Under the pieces are notes generated by a model. It did no database searches. It was not told the DNA's origin and was given only the letters and a program-made list of their open reading frames with translations. From Adiantum capillus-veneris (lineage: Eukaryota; Streptophyta; Polypodiopsida; Polypodiales; Pteridaceae), in the NCBI GenBank assembly GCA_014529385.2, contig CM043944.1, positions 175,671,740 to 175,735,739 on the forward strand: a stretch of 64,000 nt of DNA, read 5' to 3'. Made by a program: the position numbers and the translations under genes. Of the stretch, positions 54,162 through 64,000 are shown piece after piece (the first letter of the stretch is position 1; the number at the start of each line of letters is the position of its first letter).

Positions 54162-54631
54162 CTGAGCTTGAGTGGAAAAGAGAAGCAGCATACGAGTGCT
54201 ATAAGAGGAAAGCCACACAGACAAAGGAGAAGCTTGACAAGAAACTGAAGGACAAAGGCATCAATGAAGGAGAGCTTGTGCTAAGGTATGACAATCGACT
54301 TGACAATCGTTTTGATGCCAAGTTTGAAACTAGATGGCAAGGGCCATACATAGTCAAGAAGGCTTTCAATTCTAGTTACTATCAGCTTATGGACTTGAAT
54401 GGTAAAGAGCACTCCAGGAAGGTAAACGGGTATCGCTTGAAGCCCTATTTGAGTCGCCTTCTACCAAAGGATCTACCAAAGATCTGTCCAAAGGCCGCTG
54501 TCTCATGTAAGTATTGTTACATGAAGCATGAGTGTAACTCCAGCCAAAATTCTGAGGGGCCAAACAATAAAGATCTTGTCAAGGACTCTGAAGCACTCTC
54601 TTTGGAAAAGATGCTCTATGATGGTACATGA
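54095..54631 (+). CDS. Integrase C-terminal domain, frameshifted from pol
   Basis: From about 54130 this frame continues integrase: WMDRLLTLAELEWKREAAYE, ELVLRYDNRLDNRFDAKFET, RWQGPYIVKKAFNSSYYQLM (the GPF/Y-type barrel), HSRKVNGYRLKPYLSRLL. A ~50-residue tail with several Cys (CKYCYMKHEC) follows; I do not recognise it. One base is gained or lost relative to the main pol frame. Confidence 0.82.
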   Translation: MRLHGKSAQDDQEAWMDRLLTLAELEWKREAAYECYKRKATQTKEKLDKKLKDKGINEGELVLRYDNRLDNRFDAKFETRWQGPYIVKKAFNSSYYQLMDLNGKEHSRKVNGYRLKPYLSRLLPKDLPKICPKAAVSCKYCYMKHECNSSQNSEGPNNKDLVKDSEALSLEKMLYDGT

Positions 54632-54644
54632 ATATACCATCATC

Positions 54645-54655
54645 AAGGGGGAGGG
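54645..54655 (+). other. Polypurine tract
   Basis: AAGGGGGAGGG, five bases before the 3' LTR. Confidence 0.9.
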
Positions 54656-54659
54656 CTAA

Positions 54660-57039
54660 TGATAGCCGTTTTTTCGGCTCTTTGTAATTACCATAGTGAG
54701 TTACCTCACCCTACCAAAATCACCCAAACACTGTGGCTATCCCTACCATTTCACTGTACATAGGCGTGCGTGAGTCACGGGACTTTTCCCATATCTTCTT
54801 TAAAAACCCTCAATTAGCTAGTCATTGGGCTAGTTGAGCCAAAATAAATAAATAAATAAATAAATAAAAATATAAGTATATTATGGCCCGTGCGTATGTA
54901 AATATTTCTTTATATATAGGGCCTAAATAAAAGATTTTTTCATAATTATTTTGGTATTTATTTAAATATTTCTACCTAGGTGAGTGTTATTTATGCTCTG
55001 TACATTGCCTCACCATTACCACAATTTTTTCTTACCATTTTTCATACTCTTTATTCCATATAGAAATATTTTCATGTAAGCTTCTCTTATATTTGGTGTA
55101 ACTCCACCCCAACAAAAATCCAAAAAAACTAGTTTTATTTATGTGTATATTTTTTCACTATTTTGATTTTTCCCTTCCTACATCTATTTTGTTTTTTTCT
55201 AAAAAATTAGAACACCAAAAATATTTATCTTTTTATGGTAGCCTCATAATGAGAGAGATTTCTTTTGACCCCTTTATATTTTTTCCACTTATATCATTTA
55301 TATTTGACATGTACATATTTTTTAGACCCCTCAATATTTGATTTTCTTAGTTGTACTATTCACTTATATCCTAATCTCAACAATATCTTCAATTATAGAC
55401 CTACCAAATAAGGTCAAGGGTAGGTGGCATGCATACATGCACTATGGAGGGCTCACTCTTGGAGGTATTCAAAAAAATCATCCAAAGAAGGACCCCACAA
55501 GGACCTTGCAGTGGAAAAAAACGGTCGGTTTTGTTGAATTTTTAAAGTTCACTTGCTCTCCGAATTTGAAAAGGTGATACAAACAAAAGTTGTAGCTCGT
55601 GGGCTGAACTTTTGCCTCAAATTTTTTCATATGTTTTTGAGCTACGAGCTGTGAGCTATGATTTTTTTAGTGGACCCCAGTTTTCCCATGCTATGCAGCC
55701 ACACTCTCTCTTCCACTTTATCATTTTCCTCTTTCACACACACTTCTCCACTCATCATCCCCATCTCTCTCACCACTCCTCTCTACACACTACTCACCTT
55801 CTCCTCAACCTTGAAGAATAAGAGAAACCATGGTGAACTCATACCTCCCACACACAATTCCATTCCAAAATTGACCACCTAGTCTCATTTTTCCTCCTCC
55901 AATTTACCCATATCTATCAAAAAAACCACAAAATTCAGCCTCTTCTCTTAAAAGACAGCATCATGGTGGTTGATTACTCAGCTTCAATTATCTTGTCTCT
56001 CAAGGAAGGTCAAGAGTGGAGAAAAAATGTACCGTCAAAGCTAGTGGACCGTCAACAGGCGTCAAAATCGGCCCTACTCAAGACACTTGGGGCATCAACC
56101 TTGTAAGAAATCCACCTTTTCTTACCTCTTAAGAGTTTTTTTCTTCCTTATTTGTATCCTACATGGATACTCCCATTGTAAATATCCAATTCCATTTGTA
56201 AATTAATACTAACTCTACTAACACTAACCCACTATGAAAAGTCCTATCACCTCCATTTCTCTCCTCTCTCTTTCCTCACCAACTTCTTGATAATTCCAAG
56301 CAAAAGAAATTAGATAAATTGCTGAAAATCTAACCCAACCATGGTTAGAGGAGTAACCCTAGCCTTCAAAATTGCTATAGAAGGAGGGTGTAGCTAGCAC
56401 AAAGGGGGAGCCATAAGCAAGAGCACTATGCTATAGCTTGAGAAGCCAAGCTCAACCTCTCTAGAAGGAGCTCTTGAGTGGAAGCTCATTGTCTAATGCA
56501 TGTGCATGTGTTGTAATAGGGGATTAGCAAGGGAACTCTATGCCATTGTAAGAGAGAGAGTGATCATTCAATTGAGAGTAGGAAATCTATCATTTCTCCT
56601 ACTAGTGTAAGCCCAACATTCGCTGAATCAGGGAGGGTGGATTTGGACTAAGCTTGGATACTTTGTCTCCCTTCCAACGTGAAGTAATGTACAACAATGA
56701 TGCGTAAGTGTCTTGGTGTTTTTTGTTAAGTTCTTGATAGCTTGTCTCTGGTGTTGTCATGAATCTAGACATAAATCCCACATACTATAAGAGGGCGACA
56801 AGGTGGAGAGGACTCCCCTGGCCTTAAGACAGTGATTGGGGTGGCTTTTCTTGTGATGTGTTGTGGTGAAATTTACGCAAGCTATGTTGAACAGGTACTA
56901 ATCTCACTTTGATTTTTCATGACAGATTTGTAAGAAGGTATTAATGCAACAAGCACCCCCTCCCCCTTTCTCTCTCTTTCTTAAATATATAGCTGTGTTT
57001 GCTTGATCATTGCCGATACGTTTCAAAGCAGCCCGAGCA

Positions 57040-57125
<86 letters not shown>

Positions 57126-57384
57126 TTTTAGTGTGTGAGAGTATTCCATTGGTGTTAGGGTTAGTGTAAATTCCTTGCCTGTTTGTGGGTTGCTCTAACG
57201 ATTCTCCTCTTTTGCGTCCTAGTTCGCTCCTAAACTAGGTGGTGCCCCTTGTGTAGTTGGGATTTGGCTGTGGGTTTGTTGTTTTGGTTTGTGTTGTGTT
57301 GTGTCCCAGCCCCATTGAGCAGCACGGGAGCCTTGAAGGGTGTCTAGAGGCCACTCTTCTTGTTGCCCGCCCCGGACCGCCTCA
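54660..57384 (+). repeat. 3' LTR of the Tat-like element, 2725 bp
   Basis: Same ends as the 5' LTR. Differences seen: longer AAAT and CT repeats, TATAGAA for TATAAAA, and about 20 scattered substitutions. Confidence 0.97.
57042..57122. repeat. (CT)n microsatellite in the 3' LTR
   Basis: About 81 bp, against 62 bp in the 5' LTR. Confidence 0.97.
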
Positions 57385-57388
57385 GTAC

Positions 57389-57820
57389 CTTTCCTAGCTT
57401 TAGTTGTCCCTCTTCCAAAAGAGTGCGTATGAAGTGATATCTCACCTCAATGTCCTTTGTCCTTGAATGAAAGGTTGAGTTCTTCGCAAGATGGATAGCA
57501 CTTTGGCTATCACTGTACAAGACACAATTGTCTTGTTTGAATCCAAGCTCTTTTAAGAGTCTGTGAAGCCACAGAATTTCTTTGCTTGCCTCCGTCATTG
57601 CTACATACTCTGCTTCCGTGGTAGAAAGTGAGACCACTTTCTGGAGCTTTGAAGCCCAGCTTACTGCCGTGCCTCCAACCGTGAAGACATAGCTAGTAGT
57701 GCTCCTTCGAGTATCTTTGTCACCTGCCATATCTACATCAGCATACCCTTCTAGAAAAATATCATTTCCTCCAAAATACAAAGAATTTTTTGTTGTCCCT
57801 TTTAGATACCTAAGTATCCA
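57389..57820 (-). pseudogene. Ty1/copia RNase H
   Basis: Minus strand: WILRYLKGTTKNSLYF, GYADVDMAGDKDTRRSTTSY (Asp), VSLSTTEAEYVAMTEASKEI (Glu), CVLYSDSQSAIHLAKN (Asp), VRYHFIRTLLEEGQLKL. The H of the usual KHIDVRYHF is Asp. It ends at the 3' LTR of the Tat-like insertion and resumes at 45007. Upstream (higher coordinates) it is cut by a second Ty3/gypsy LTR at 57821, so the remaining copia is probably beyond the window. Confidence 0.9.
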
Positions 57821-58031
57821 TGTTTGGCGGACGAAGCAACAAGCGGCCGTTGCCAGAAGGACCATATTTTTTTGAGAAACCATTGTAAAATTCTTTTGTA
57901 AAGAAGCATCTCTAAGCCGGGAAATTGTCAAAGGATGTATGATTATTCTTATGGGAGCAATTGTATATTAGAGAGCCAGTTAGAGGTTTGGGAGCTTGTG
58001 GCCGGACAAGCCATTTTGTAAAGACCTAATC

Positions 58032-58038
58032 TATAAAG
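58032..58038 (+). promoter_or_regulatory. TATA box of the right-edge LTR
   Basis: TATAAAG in ATCTATAAAGGTC, about 210 bp into the LTR. Confidence 0.45.
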
Positions 58039-58383
58039 GTCATTTTTTGTAAGTTGAAGGGATTCTTTTTAATGGAGAACTCAGAACACAGCGTACGTTT
58101 GAGAGCTCCTTCTTGTTCAAACTTGTAATCTTCTCCCATTGCGGCTACGGTAATCCAAATTCAAATTTGATTATTACATTGTGTTCCTCTCCTCTTGCTC
58201 TTTCATTCAAGTGTAGTCATTCAAGATTCGTTGTAGGTTTTCAACTACGAGTTTGAGGCCTTAAATCGCTGTTTTGAGTGTCTATATCCGTGTTTTATGT
58301 TGTTTTGACCCTAGGAGGGGCTTTAGGGACTCTAAAACGACCCATTAGGATCACCTGTTCATGTTTTTGCTGACTTTGGGAGG

Positions 58384-58399
58384 AACGATCGCGATCGTT
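58384..58399. repeat. Perfect 16-bp palindrome, right copy a (in the LTR)
   Basis: AACGATCGCGATCGTT, perfectly self-complementary. Confidence 0.8.
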
Positions 58400-58730
58400 G
58401 TACGTCTCCAGAATGCTGTGACAGTGATAGGACATGTTCCTGATAGTCCCCTGTAGCTTCCCTTCAAGTTTCGTGTGATTTCGATATGATTTGCATGGTA
58501 AACGGGCGTGATGACTGAAGAACGGTGTAGGAGGACATAGGTAGCTTACTTGGCGGTAATGCAATTGATTTTCTTATAGAGTTAGAAGTTGCATCTCTTC
58601 GAGTTCACTTCATTAGGATTGACACCCTAGTGAGTTCCCATGCCTCATCCGAGTCGCTTCCCCGGTATTGATAAATATGTTGATTCTTGAGATCTATGCT
58701 ATGGACGTCCGTCGCGGCGACCCGCAAACA

Positions 58731-58750
58731 TTGGCTCCATTGCGAGGGAA
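58731..58750 (+). other. Primer binding site candidate
   Basis: TTGGCTCCATTGCGAGGGAA directly after the LTR; the pattern resembles the TTGGCGCCGTTGCCGGGGA site of many plant Ty3 elements. Confidence 0.7.
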
Positions 58751-59270
58751 TGCACCTTAGGTGATGAGTGACCGAGTGCGCAGTTAGACTCCTTAAAAAA
58801 GATCAATCCACAAATCCAATTTACACCTCAGTTAGGCTGCTAGTAGACAAGGGTTTAGAGCTTAGTGGAGTCTAGAGCCAGTGGACCGGCTAGATCCTCT
58901 CTTAGGAGATTTAGGGAGCTGTGAGTGAGTGTGTTAAAGCATTTTTTCTCTCAATTTCTCTAATTCGATTGAGTACTGAAATCTCACCCGAAATCCGTTG
59001 TGTTTGTTTTGTTTCATTCATTTTCTTATGTTTTTTCATTTCTGTACTTAGGAGTAGGATAAGTAAATCACATTCCAGTCAGATTTGGGGTGAAAGTCAG
59101 AGCCGAGAAACCAGAAAACCATAACTTTGGCCAAAACAGCCATAAGACTTTGAAATTCTGAAAATCTAACCAAACAGGATTGATATTGATTCAAATCACA
59201 AAGTGGTAGCACAAAACACTAGGAAACACTTGTCAGAGGGAGTAGACAAAATTTCATCAGATTTGGCCCA

Positions 59271-59296
59271 GGTACTACGATCGCGATCGGTGTACC
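59271..59296. repeat. 26-bp palindrome, right copy b
   Basis: Starts GGTACTACGATCG and ends CGATCGGTGTACC; eleven of thirteen positions pair. Confidence 0.75.
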
Positions 59297-59551
59297 TCAG
59301 TGTCAGATTTGGACAAGATTTGACATGTGCCTTCCTGATAAGATTCTAAACAACTTTGTCTAAAGCAACCACACTCAAAAACATCAAAAATCAAGGAAAT
59401 CAGGCCACTTGGGTAAAACTGGTCTGACAGACCCAAAAAGTGCAAAATCTTGGCCTTTGGTGATCCAAATGCAAAAATACTTTGGGGATAGCCTTAAAAC
59501 ATCAGTTTCTACAAGCATGCCAAATTTGGTATGATTTGGGCTCAGAAGTAT

Positions 59552-59561
59552 GATCGCGATC
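59552..59561. repeat. 10-bp palindrome, right copy c
   Basis: GATCGCGATC with degraded outer arms. Confidence 0.65.
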
Positions 59562-59993
59562 GGTGTACCTAAGTGCCAGATTTTGACCAGATTTCATCTG
59601 TGGGATCCTCAGGTGTATGAGAACATAAAAGTCTAAAGGATCTAGGGCCAGAAACCTCAAAATACCTGTCAAACCATCTGAATACAGATCCAAGTCAAAA
59701 ATTGCTAAACTGGCTTAGAAATTGACTTTCAGTAGACCAAAACACATCAAAACTGGGAAGGAATCATACAGAGGGATAGCATGTACACAGGACAATCCAA
59801 GTATCTCTCAAATACCAAATCAAACATCAAAATCCATTCAAACTGAGGAATTGGGGAAAACAGGCACTTCCAACCAAGAAATGGTAAAAACTTGACTTAT
59901 TTGAGTCCAAATACAAAAGTGTCTAGCAGGTAGTCTTAAAATAGCCTAGTGAACAAGCTGGTGAAGTTTCAGCTGATTTGGGCTCAGAAGTAC

Positions 59994-60003
59994 GATCACG
60001 ATC
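59994..60003. repeat. Decayed palindrome, right copy d
   Basis: GATCACGATC in the same context (GGGCTCAGAAGTAC before it); one pair is lost relative to copy c. Confidence 0.55.
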
Positions 60004-60500
60004 AGTGTATCTCTGGCCGAGATCTAGCTCATTTTTTACTTGTTGATAGACCTAGACTATTTGAGATACCAGGAGTTGTCAAAACTCAAATCGAACAACT
60101 GTCAATAATCTGCAAGCAAAATTGTGTTGAGATCATTTTGAAGTGTTGAATCTGCTGACAGTTGGAATGATACAATGATCTCATAGCCATCCAGTGTATT
60201 CATTTGCAGAGACGATCAAGTAACAGTCCATGCAATCACAGGAATTGGAAGATCTTTCCATCTCCAGGTAAGAGGTTTGGATTCAGTCAATATCCCACTT
60301 TCTTCATGTTTTTGAGGTCGGGAAAACAAAACAACACCAGAGACACCCAAATTTAGCGGATCAAACGAGTGTTGCGTCAACAGAGGAGAGTGTAAACCAA
60401 GGGATAGTACGACCATTAGAGCCGATCCTTGAAGAAGGCATCATCTTTCGAGTATTTCACTGAACACTTGGGACAAATAAAACTAAACAGAAGAGAAAAA

Positions 60501-61056
60501 ATGGCAGTAGGACCATAAGACCCCTCGGCCACACTAAAGCTATTGTTCATCAAGTATCAATATGACAACAAGCAAGGGGCCAAGATATACAAAGATGGTA
60601 TGGACCGCTATTGTGTGAAAATAGAAGTTATACCAAGTGAGTTCAGGGACTCAGTGCCTGTGAGCTATAGCGGTGAACAGGTACCTAGATGACGAGGGTA
60701 TCATGTACTTGGTAGTCCTAAATCCTAACATTGTAGACAAGTGGGGATTGATGGGCACAAAAGCCAAAATAGACGAGGAACATGAGGAAAAGGCACCAAC
60801 AATGAGCTTATAACCTAATGCGAGATTAAGGCGAGGAAACCAAACGTCGAGAGTCAACACGGATAACGTCTACTTGGGGTTATACAAGTATAATGATGGA
60901 GAGCAAGATCTCTATTATAGATGTGAGGAACCCTACGTCGGGGAGATGACTGAGCGAAAAAGACTTTATGTCTTCACCTACACAAAGAGAGTGGAAAAGA
61001 AAATTGTAGCATACGACAAGTATGGGAGACGATATGCAGCAATCGATAAAAAATAA
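60501..61056 (+). pseudogene. gag N-terminal region of the right-edge element
   Basis: Starts ATG at 60501 (Met-Ala-Val, then a TAA a few codons on). Protein-like pieces in changing frames: FIKYQYDNKQGAKIYKDG, CVKIEVIPSEFRDSVPVSY, LVVLNPNIVDKWGLMGTKAK, and from 60874 GLYKYNDGEQDLYYRCEEPY with RKRLYVFTYTKRVEKKIVAY. Rich in Tyr, Lys and Asp. No domain recognised; position upstream of capsid makes it the gag N-terminus. Confidence 0.55.
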
Positions 61057-61980
61057 TTGGAAGGATATATGTACTTTGGGGGACCACTTCATCAGTATTA
61101 TGTCACTCCAAGCCCACTAAGACCAGCACCTACAACTGTCATGCCAGAATCGTTGACCACAGGTGGAGGGAGGACTCATGTAGCTGATTCTTTCAGTCAA
61201 CCCCATTATTCGATGCCACGCCCCATGGGAACATTACATTCCCGAGAATCAATGGCTACGAATCAAGGTAGTGCAGTTCCTGTCTCTACACATACGGCTG
61301 TAGGTCCGACTTTTGCAGCCATCCCATCACATTTGCCTCCTAGTAGTAGATTTGGGGCGGGGGAGCCAACGAGAGCAACCTACGACCTCCATGATGCACG
61401 AGAACGATTAAGTCGAGACACGGGAGCAATGAGATTTGACCACAGACCCTAGATGGATCATGCCATCACAAGTAGCGAAGTGCATGCCGAAGAAGTATAG
61501 CGGATCGGGGGATCCATATGCCCACGTATCGCTCTTCAAGCAAGTCTTAAGAGCAGAACAGATCGCTGATTTCCACACTCAATACGAGGGATTCAGGCTG
61601 ACCTTGGAAGGGACGGCCTTAGCATGGTTTCAACCTTTAAACCCTGAAACGTGTCTGAATATTGAACATGTATTGCGCGAGTTCGCGGAAGAATTCTCAA
61701 AACGAGGTATAAAGCATAATACTCTATAGCAGATATACGCTTTTAAACAAAGGGACAATGAAAAAGTAAAGGAAGCAACCTTGAGATTCAAGCAATACAT
61801 TGAGAGGTGTCCGAGGAGGTAATTACCGCAGGACGAGAGATTGTCTGTGCTCTTCGTTGAAGGACTTAGGAATGAAACCTTGAAAAAGGACCTTCACTTG
61901 AAAGCCTGTAGCACGTTTCAACAGGTTACAAGGGAAGCAGTATATCTTATCGATAACTGCAAAGAATATGGGTAACTGTC
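61057..61980 (+). pseudogene. gag capsid domain of the right-edge element
   Basis: A Pro/Thr-rich linker (61057-61440), then the retrotransposon gag domain from 61465: KYSGSGDPYAHVSLFKQVLR, GFRLTLEGTALAWFQPLNPE, HVLREFAEEFSKRGIKHNTL, then past a TAG the conserved LRFKQYIERCP, RLSVLFVEGLRNETLKKDLH. Stops at 61444-61452, 61729 and about 61820 break it. Confidence 0.82.
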
Positions 61981-63212
61981 AGAGGATACTGATTTAGTAA
62001 CCAGTGGCTCTTCATCCATTAAAAGCGAACCCTCTACCAAGAAAGATGCCCAGGCGTCCTTGATGCCGACGGCGGCTAATCAATTGATAGAGGAGGTCAC
62101 GAAGAGAATGCAGCAACATATGAGATCAAATCCGGTGATGAAACAGACTCAGACGAGGAAGTGTGACATATGCGGGGGGGATCATCTGACGCCGTGGTGC
62201 ACACAGCAGCCAAAAGCACCAGTTGCAAATGGATGAGTACTAAAATGGTGTGCCATAGAAAAAAAATGGATGAATCATAGCACGGAAAAATGTTTTTATA
62301 ACAAAAACTATGTGAGGGAAAGACTGTATGGGCCTCCAGCGGGACCATCCCAACCACCTCCTCCAAGATATCAAGTTGGACCAAATATGAATCTGGTAGC
62401 AGGAGCAGACAAACCTCAACCTGTGTTGGGTCAACAACCTCCATTACCCCACAGGAGAATAGGGCCATGATTAGGTATGCTCAACCTTGTGAAGCATCAC
62501 CAGGAACAAATAGTACACTTCAAGTTTCTTATTATAAGGAACCGAATGAGCCTTATGCAACAGAACCTGAATCACAAATGTACGCAGACGAAGCATATCA
62601 ACCGTGGGGAAGTAACAAGGGTATGGCACCACCAACATATGTAGCACAATCTTCGAGAGATCAATATTTGGTAGACGAAAGAACGTTTGTTAATTGCTAG
62701 CCAGAATTACAAACCAGGAGGATATCCTAATAGAGCAGGACAACCTATGGGACCACCTCCTCAAAATCAAACACCAATTGGGCAGTGCTATAGCTGTGGA
62801 AGTACGGATCATTGGGAGCGTAACTGCCCGTTCAAAGGCGAAAGAGTGAAATTTTTTGGGTTTTATGACGGATGTGGTGTGAATCACATATTGCCAGATT
62901 GCCCAAAGAATCCGGACAACAAGGGAAAAGCGACTATGAATATTGTGGGGGTAATACCAAGTGCAAGCAGTGGATCAGAAACCGATCCCATGATCCAAAT
63001 CAATGCGATAACCAGAGCCCAAGCCAAGGACTTAAGAAAAAACGAGTCCGTGGAGGAAAGGGTAGAGTTGCCTATACCCACAGAAAATGAGAGTTTATCC
63101 GTGAGAACCCAGAGAAAATCCTGGAAGGCGAAACGAGCCAGGATGAAAACAAGAAGATTGAATAGCCAAATTGCCATGCAAAACGAACTGCAGGAAACGA
63201 AGGAGCAACTCA

Positions 63213-63292
<80 letters not shown>

Positions 63293-63436
63293 ACTGCTGA
63301 GGATAACAACAAGCCGAGGAAAGCGTCTTCAGGGGGATCAGTCTTGGTTGACAAAGTGCTAGAGCCGTTAGATGCTCTATTACAAGCATACGAAGCAAGG
63401 CTAAAAACAACCAAAATTTTGAGCAAAGATGGTTAA
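61981..63436 (+). pseudogene. gag nucleocapsid with up to four knuckles and a Glu-Arg repeat
   Basis: Knuckle-like motifs: CDICGGDHLTPWC (62162-62200), WCAIEKKWMNHSTEKC (about 62246-62292), CYSCGSTDHWERNC (about 62788-62829) and a decayed GCGVNHILPDCPKN (about 62874-62915). Then INAITRAQAKDLRKN, a Lys/Arg-rich stretch and a coiled-coil-like segment into which a (GA)36 tract inserts a long Glu-Arg repeat before GGSVLVDKVLEPLDALLQAY. The left element (9446-10740) has the same layout without the repeat. Several stops between 62160 and 62700. Confidence 0.78.
63217..63288. repeat. (GA)n microsatellite inside gag coding
   Basis: About 72 bp of GA in the gag frame, translated as alternating Glu-Arg; gag similarity continues in the same frame on both sides. 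Confidence 0.97.
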
Positions 63437-64000
63437 CTTATCCTCAACCAGAAGTGGAAACGAAGCATTTGGAAATGTGTAAACACCTTATTGAAACAGC
63501 CCAGGCATTCATGGAACCTAAGATGGTTATAAGCCCAGAACAAGAAGTGTTGATTCACAAAGAGAGAGAAAAACTAAAAATCGATGAACCAAAACAAGTA
63601 AACGAACCCAGGCCTGAAACGATATTGTCACTGCATCATCGAGTGGTGCCAAACACGACTGATGATGCTAAGTCAATGACGATAATGCCAATTCCAGAAG
63701 TTGAAGAACAATGACCCCAACACTTATGGGAAACCATTAGAAACAGAAAGAACGGAAGCGCGACGTTATAGCCTGCTCCAATTTCTAAGATTAACCTGGA
63801 TGATGAATTTTATCCAGCCGATATACAATCGTTGTATGGGGATGCGGGAACGGAGGTTTCGGTGGAAATCAAAGCCCAATCCTTGAAACCTGCCTTCATT
63901 TATAGGTGAACAAGAGGCACAATCGGAGATAAGATTAGTTCCATCCCAGAAGAGAACTATTCCACATATGGTTGACTCAAAAAGTCTTCCAGAGATGCTG
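63437..64000 (+). pseudogene. gag-protease linker of the right-edge element
   Basis: After a one-base frameshift near 63410 the match to the left element resumes: EQRWLTYPQPEVETKHLEMC, then HRVVPNTTDD, DLWK-like QHLWETIRN, and DDEFYPADIQSLYGDAGTEV before the window ends. Protease, RT and integrase would lie beyond 64000. Confidence 0.65.

Larger units (their letters stand above)
45008..57384 (+). mobile_element. Near-complete Tat-like Ty3/gypsy retrotransposon, 12.4 kb
   Basis: Two LTRs with TG...CA ends, a primer-site-like stretch, four accessory ORFs, gag, a pol with protease, RT, two RNase H domains and integrase, then a polypurine tract. It is inserted into a copia element and flanked by GTAC (45004-45007 and 57385-57388). 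Collapsing this 4-bp duplication makes the copia frame continuous. LTR similarity is about 99% (roughly 20 substitutions counted by eye), indicating recent insertion. Two in-frame TGA codons and one frameshift block full translation of this copy. Dual RNase H assigns it to the Tat lineage by established classification. Confidence 0.95.
57821..58730 (+). repeat. 5' LTR of the right-edge Ty3/gypsy element, 910 bp
   Basis: Starts TGTTTGGCGGACG, exactly where copia similarity stops, and ends GACCCGCAAACA before a primer-site-like sequence. Shares its start and much of its 3' half with the LTR at 16712. The 5-bp duplication would be ATCCA (57816-57820); the other side is outside the window. Confidence 0.8.
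58751..60500 (+). repeat. Leader of the right-edge element with palindrome-centred repeats
   Basis: About 1.75 kb without coding potential. Phrases such as GATTTGGGCTCAGAAGTA before, and CAGATTTGGACAAGATTT or CAGATTTTGACCAGATTT after, a palindrome recur. Motifs at 59271, 59552 and 59994. Comparable to 449-1620 on the minus strand. Confidence 0.65.

Overview
This window is land-plant nuclear DNA made almost entirely of transposable elements. The evidence is Ty3/gypsy, Ty1/copia and plant L1-type LINE coding sequence, a tRNA-derived SINE, MITEs, long CT/GA/TA microsatellites and AT-rich spacer. No host gene, rRNA, tRNA gene or CRISPR array was recognised. The density of nested, decayed elements suggests a large repeat-rich genome; the species cannot be named from sequence alone.

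Layout. 1-3.4 kb: edge of a minus-strand element, with a gag-like fragment and a leader carrying repeated palindromes. 3.4-10.7 kb: decayed minus-strand Ty3/gypsy element, with gag C-terminus, protease, RT, RNase H, a broken integrase, and then a second retropepsin-like domain after the integrase; a 454-bp foldback MITE sits in its integrase tail. 10.7-16.7 kb: non-coding spacer with microsatellites, a SINE with a perfect 16-bp target duplication, and diverged tandem repeats. 16.7-17.5 kb: an LTR related to that of the right-edge element. 18.2-19.0 kb: LTR of a chromovirus family. 19.0-28.45 kb: a plus-strand L1-type LINE, split by a hAT-like MITE that is itself split by a solo LTR. 28.45-35.4 kb: the minus-strand chromovirus (chromodomain to gag, Met-tRNA primer site, 5' LTR), interrupted by two MITEs. 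36.7-41.4 kb: a third copy of the hAT-like MITE and an internally deleted plus-strand chromovirus copy. 44.07 kb onward: a minus-strand Ty1/copia element split by a nearly complete 12.4-kb Ty3/gypsy element (45008-57384) and by a second Ty3/gypsy element (57821 to beyond the window), of which the LTR, leader and gag are visible.

The most interesting unit is the 45008-57384 element. Two 2.7-kb LTRs (about 99% alike by eye) flank a gag-pol with two RNase H domains, the hallmark of the Tat lineage. Between the primer site and gag lie four extra sense-strand ORFs: two homologous ~70-aa ORFs followed by two homologous 150-185-aa ORFs. The last of these contains no methionine codon and starts at a splice-acceptor-like site in the same phase as the one before it, suggesting spliced expression. 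I recognise neither family. The larger pair has a weak F-box-like segment.

A second notable signal is a set of short palindromes at repeated places in LTRs and leaders of related elements. Their flanks are similar, but their core sequences differ while staying self-complementary. Insertion order can be read in places from target duplications and restored reading frames: LINE, then hAT-like MITE, then solo LTR; and copia, then the Tat-like element.
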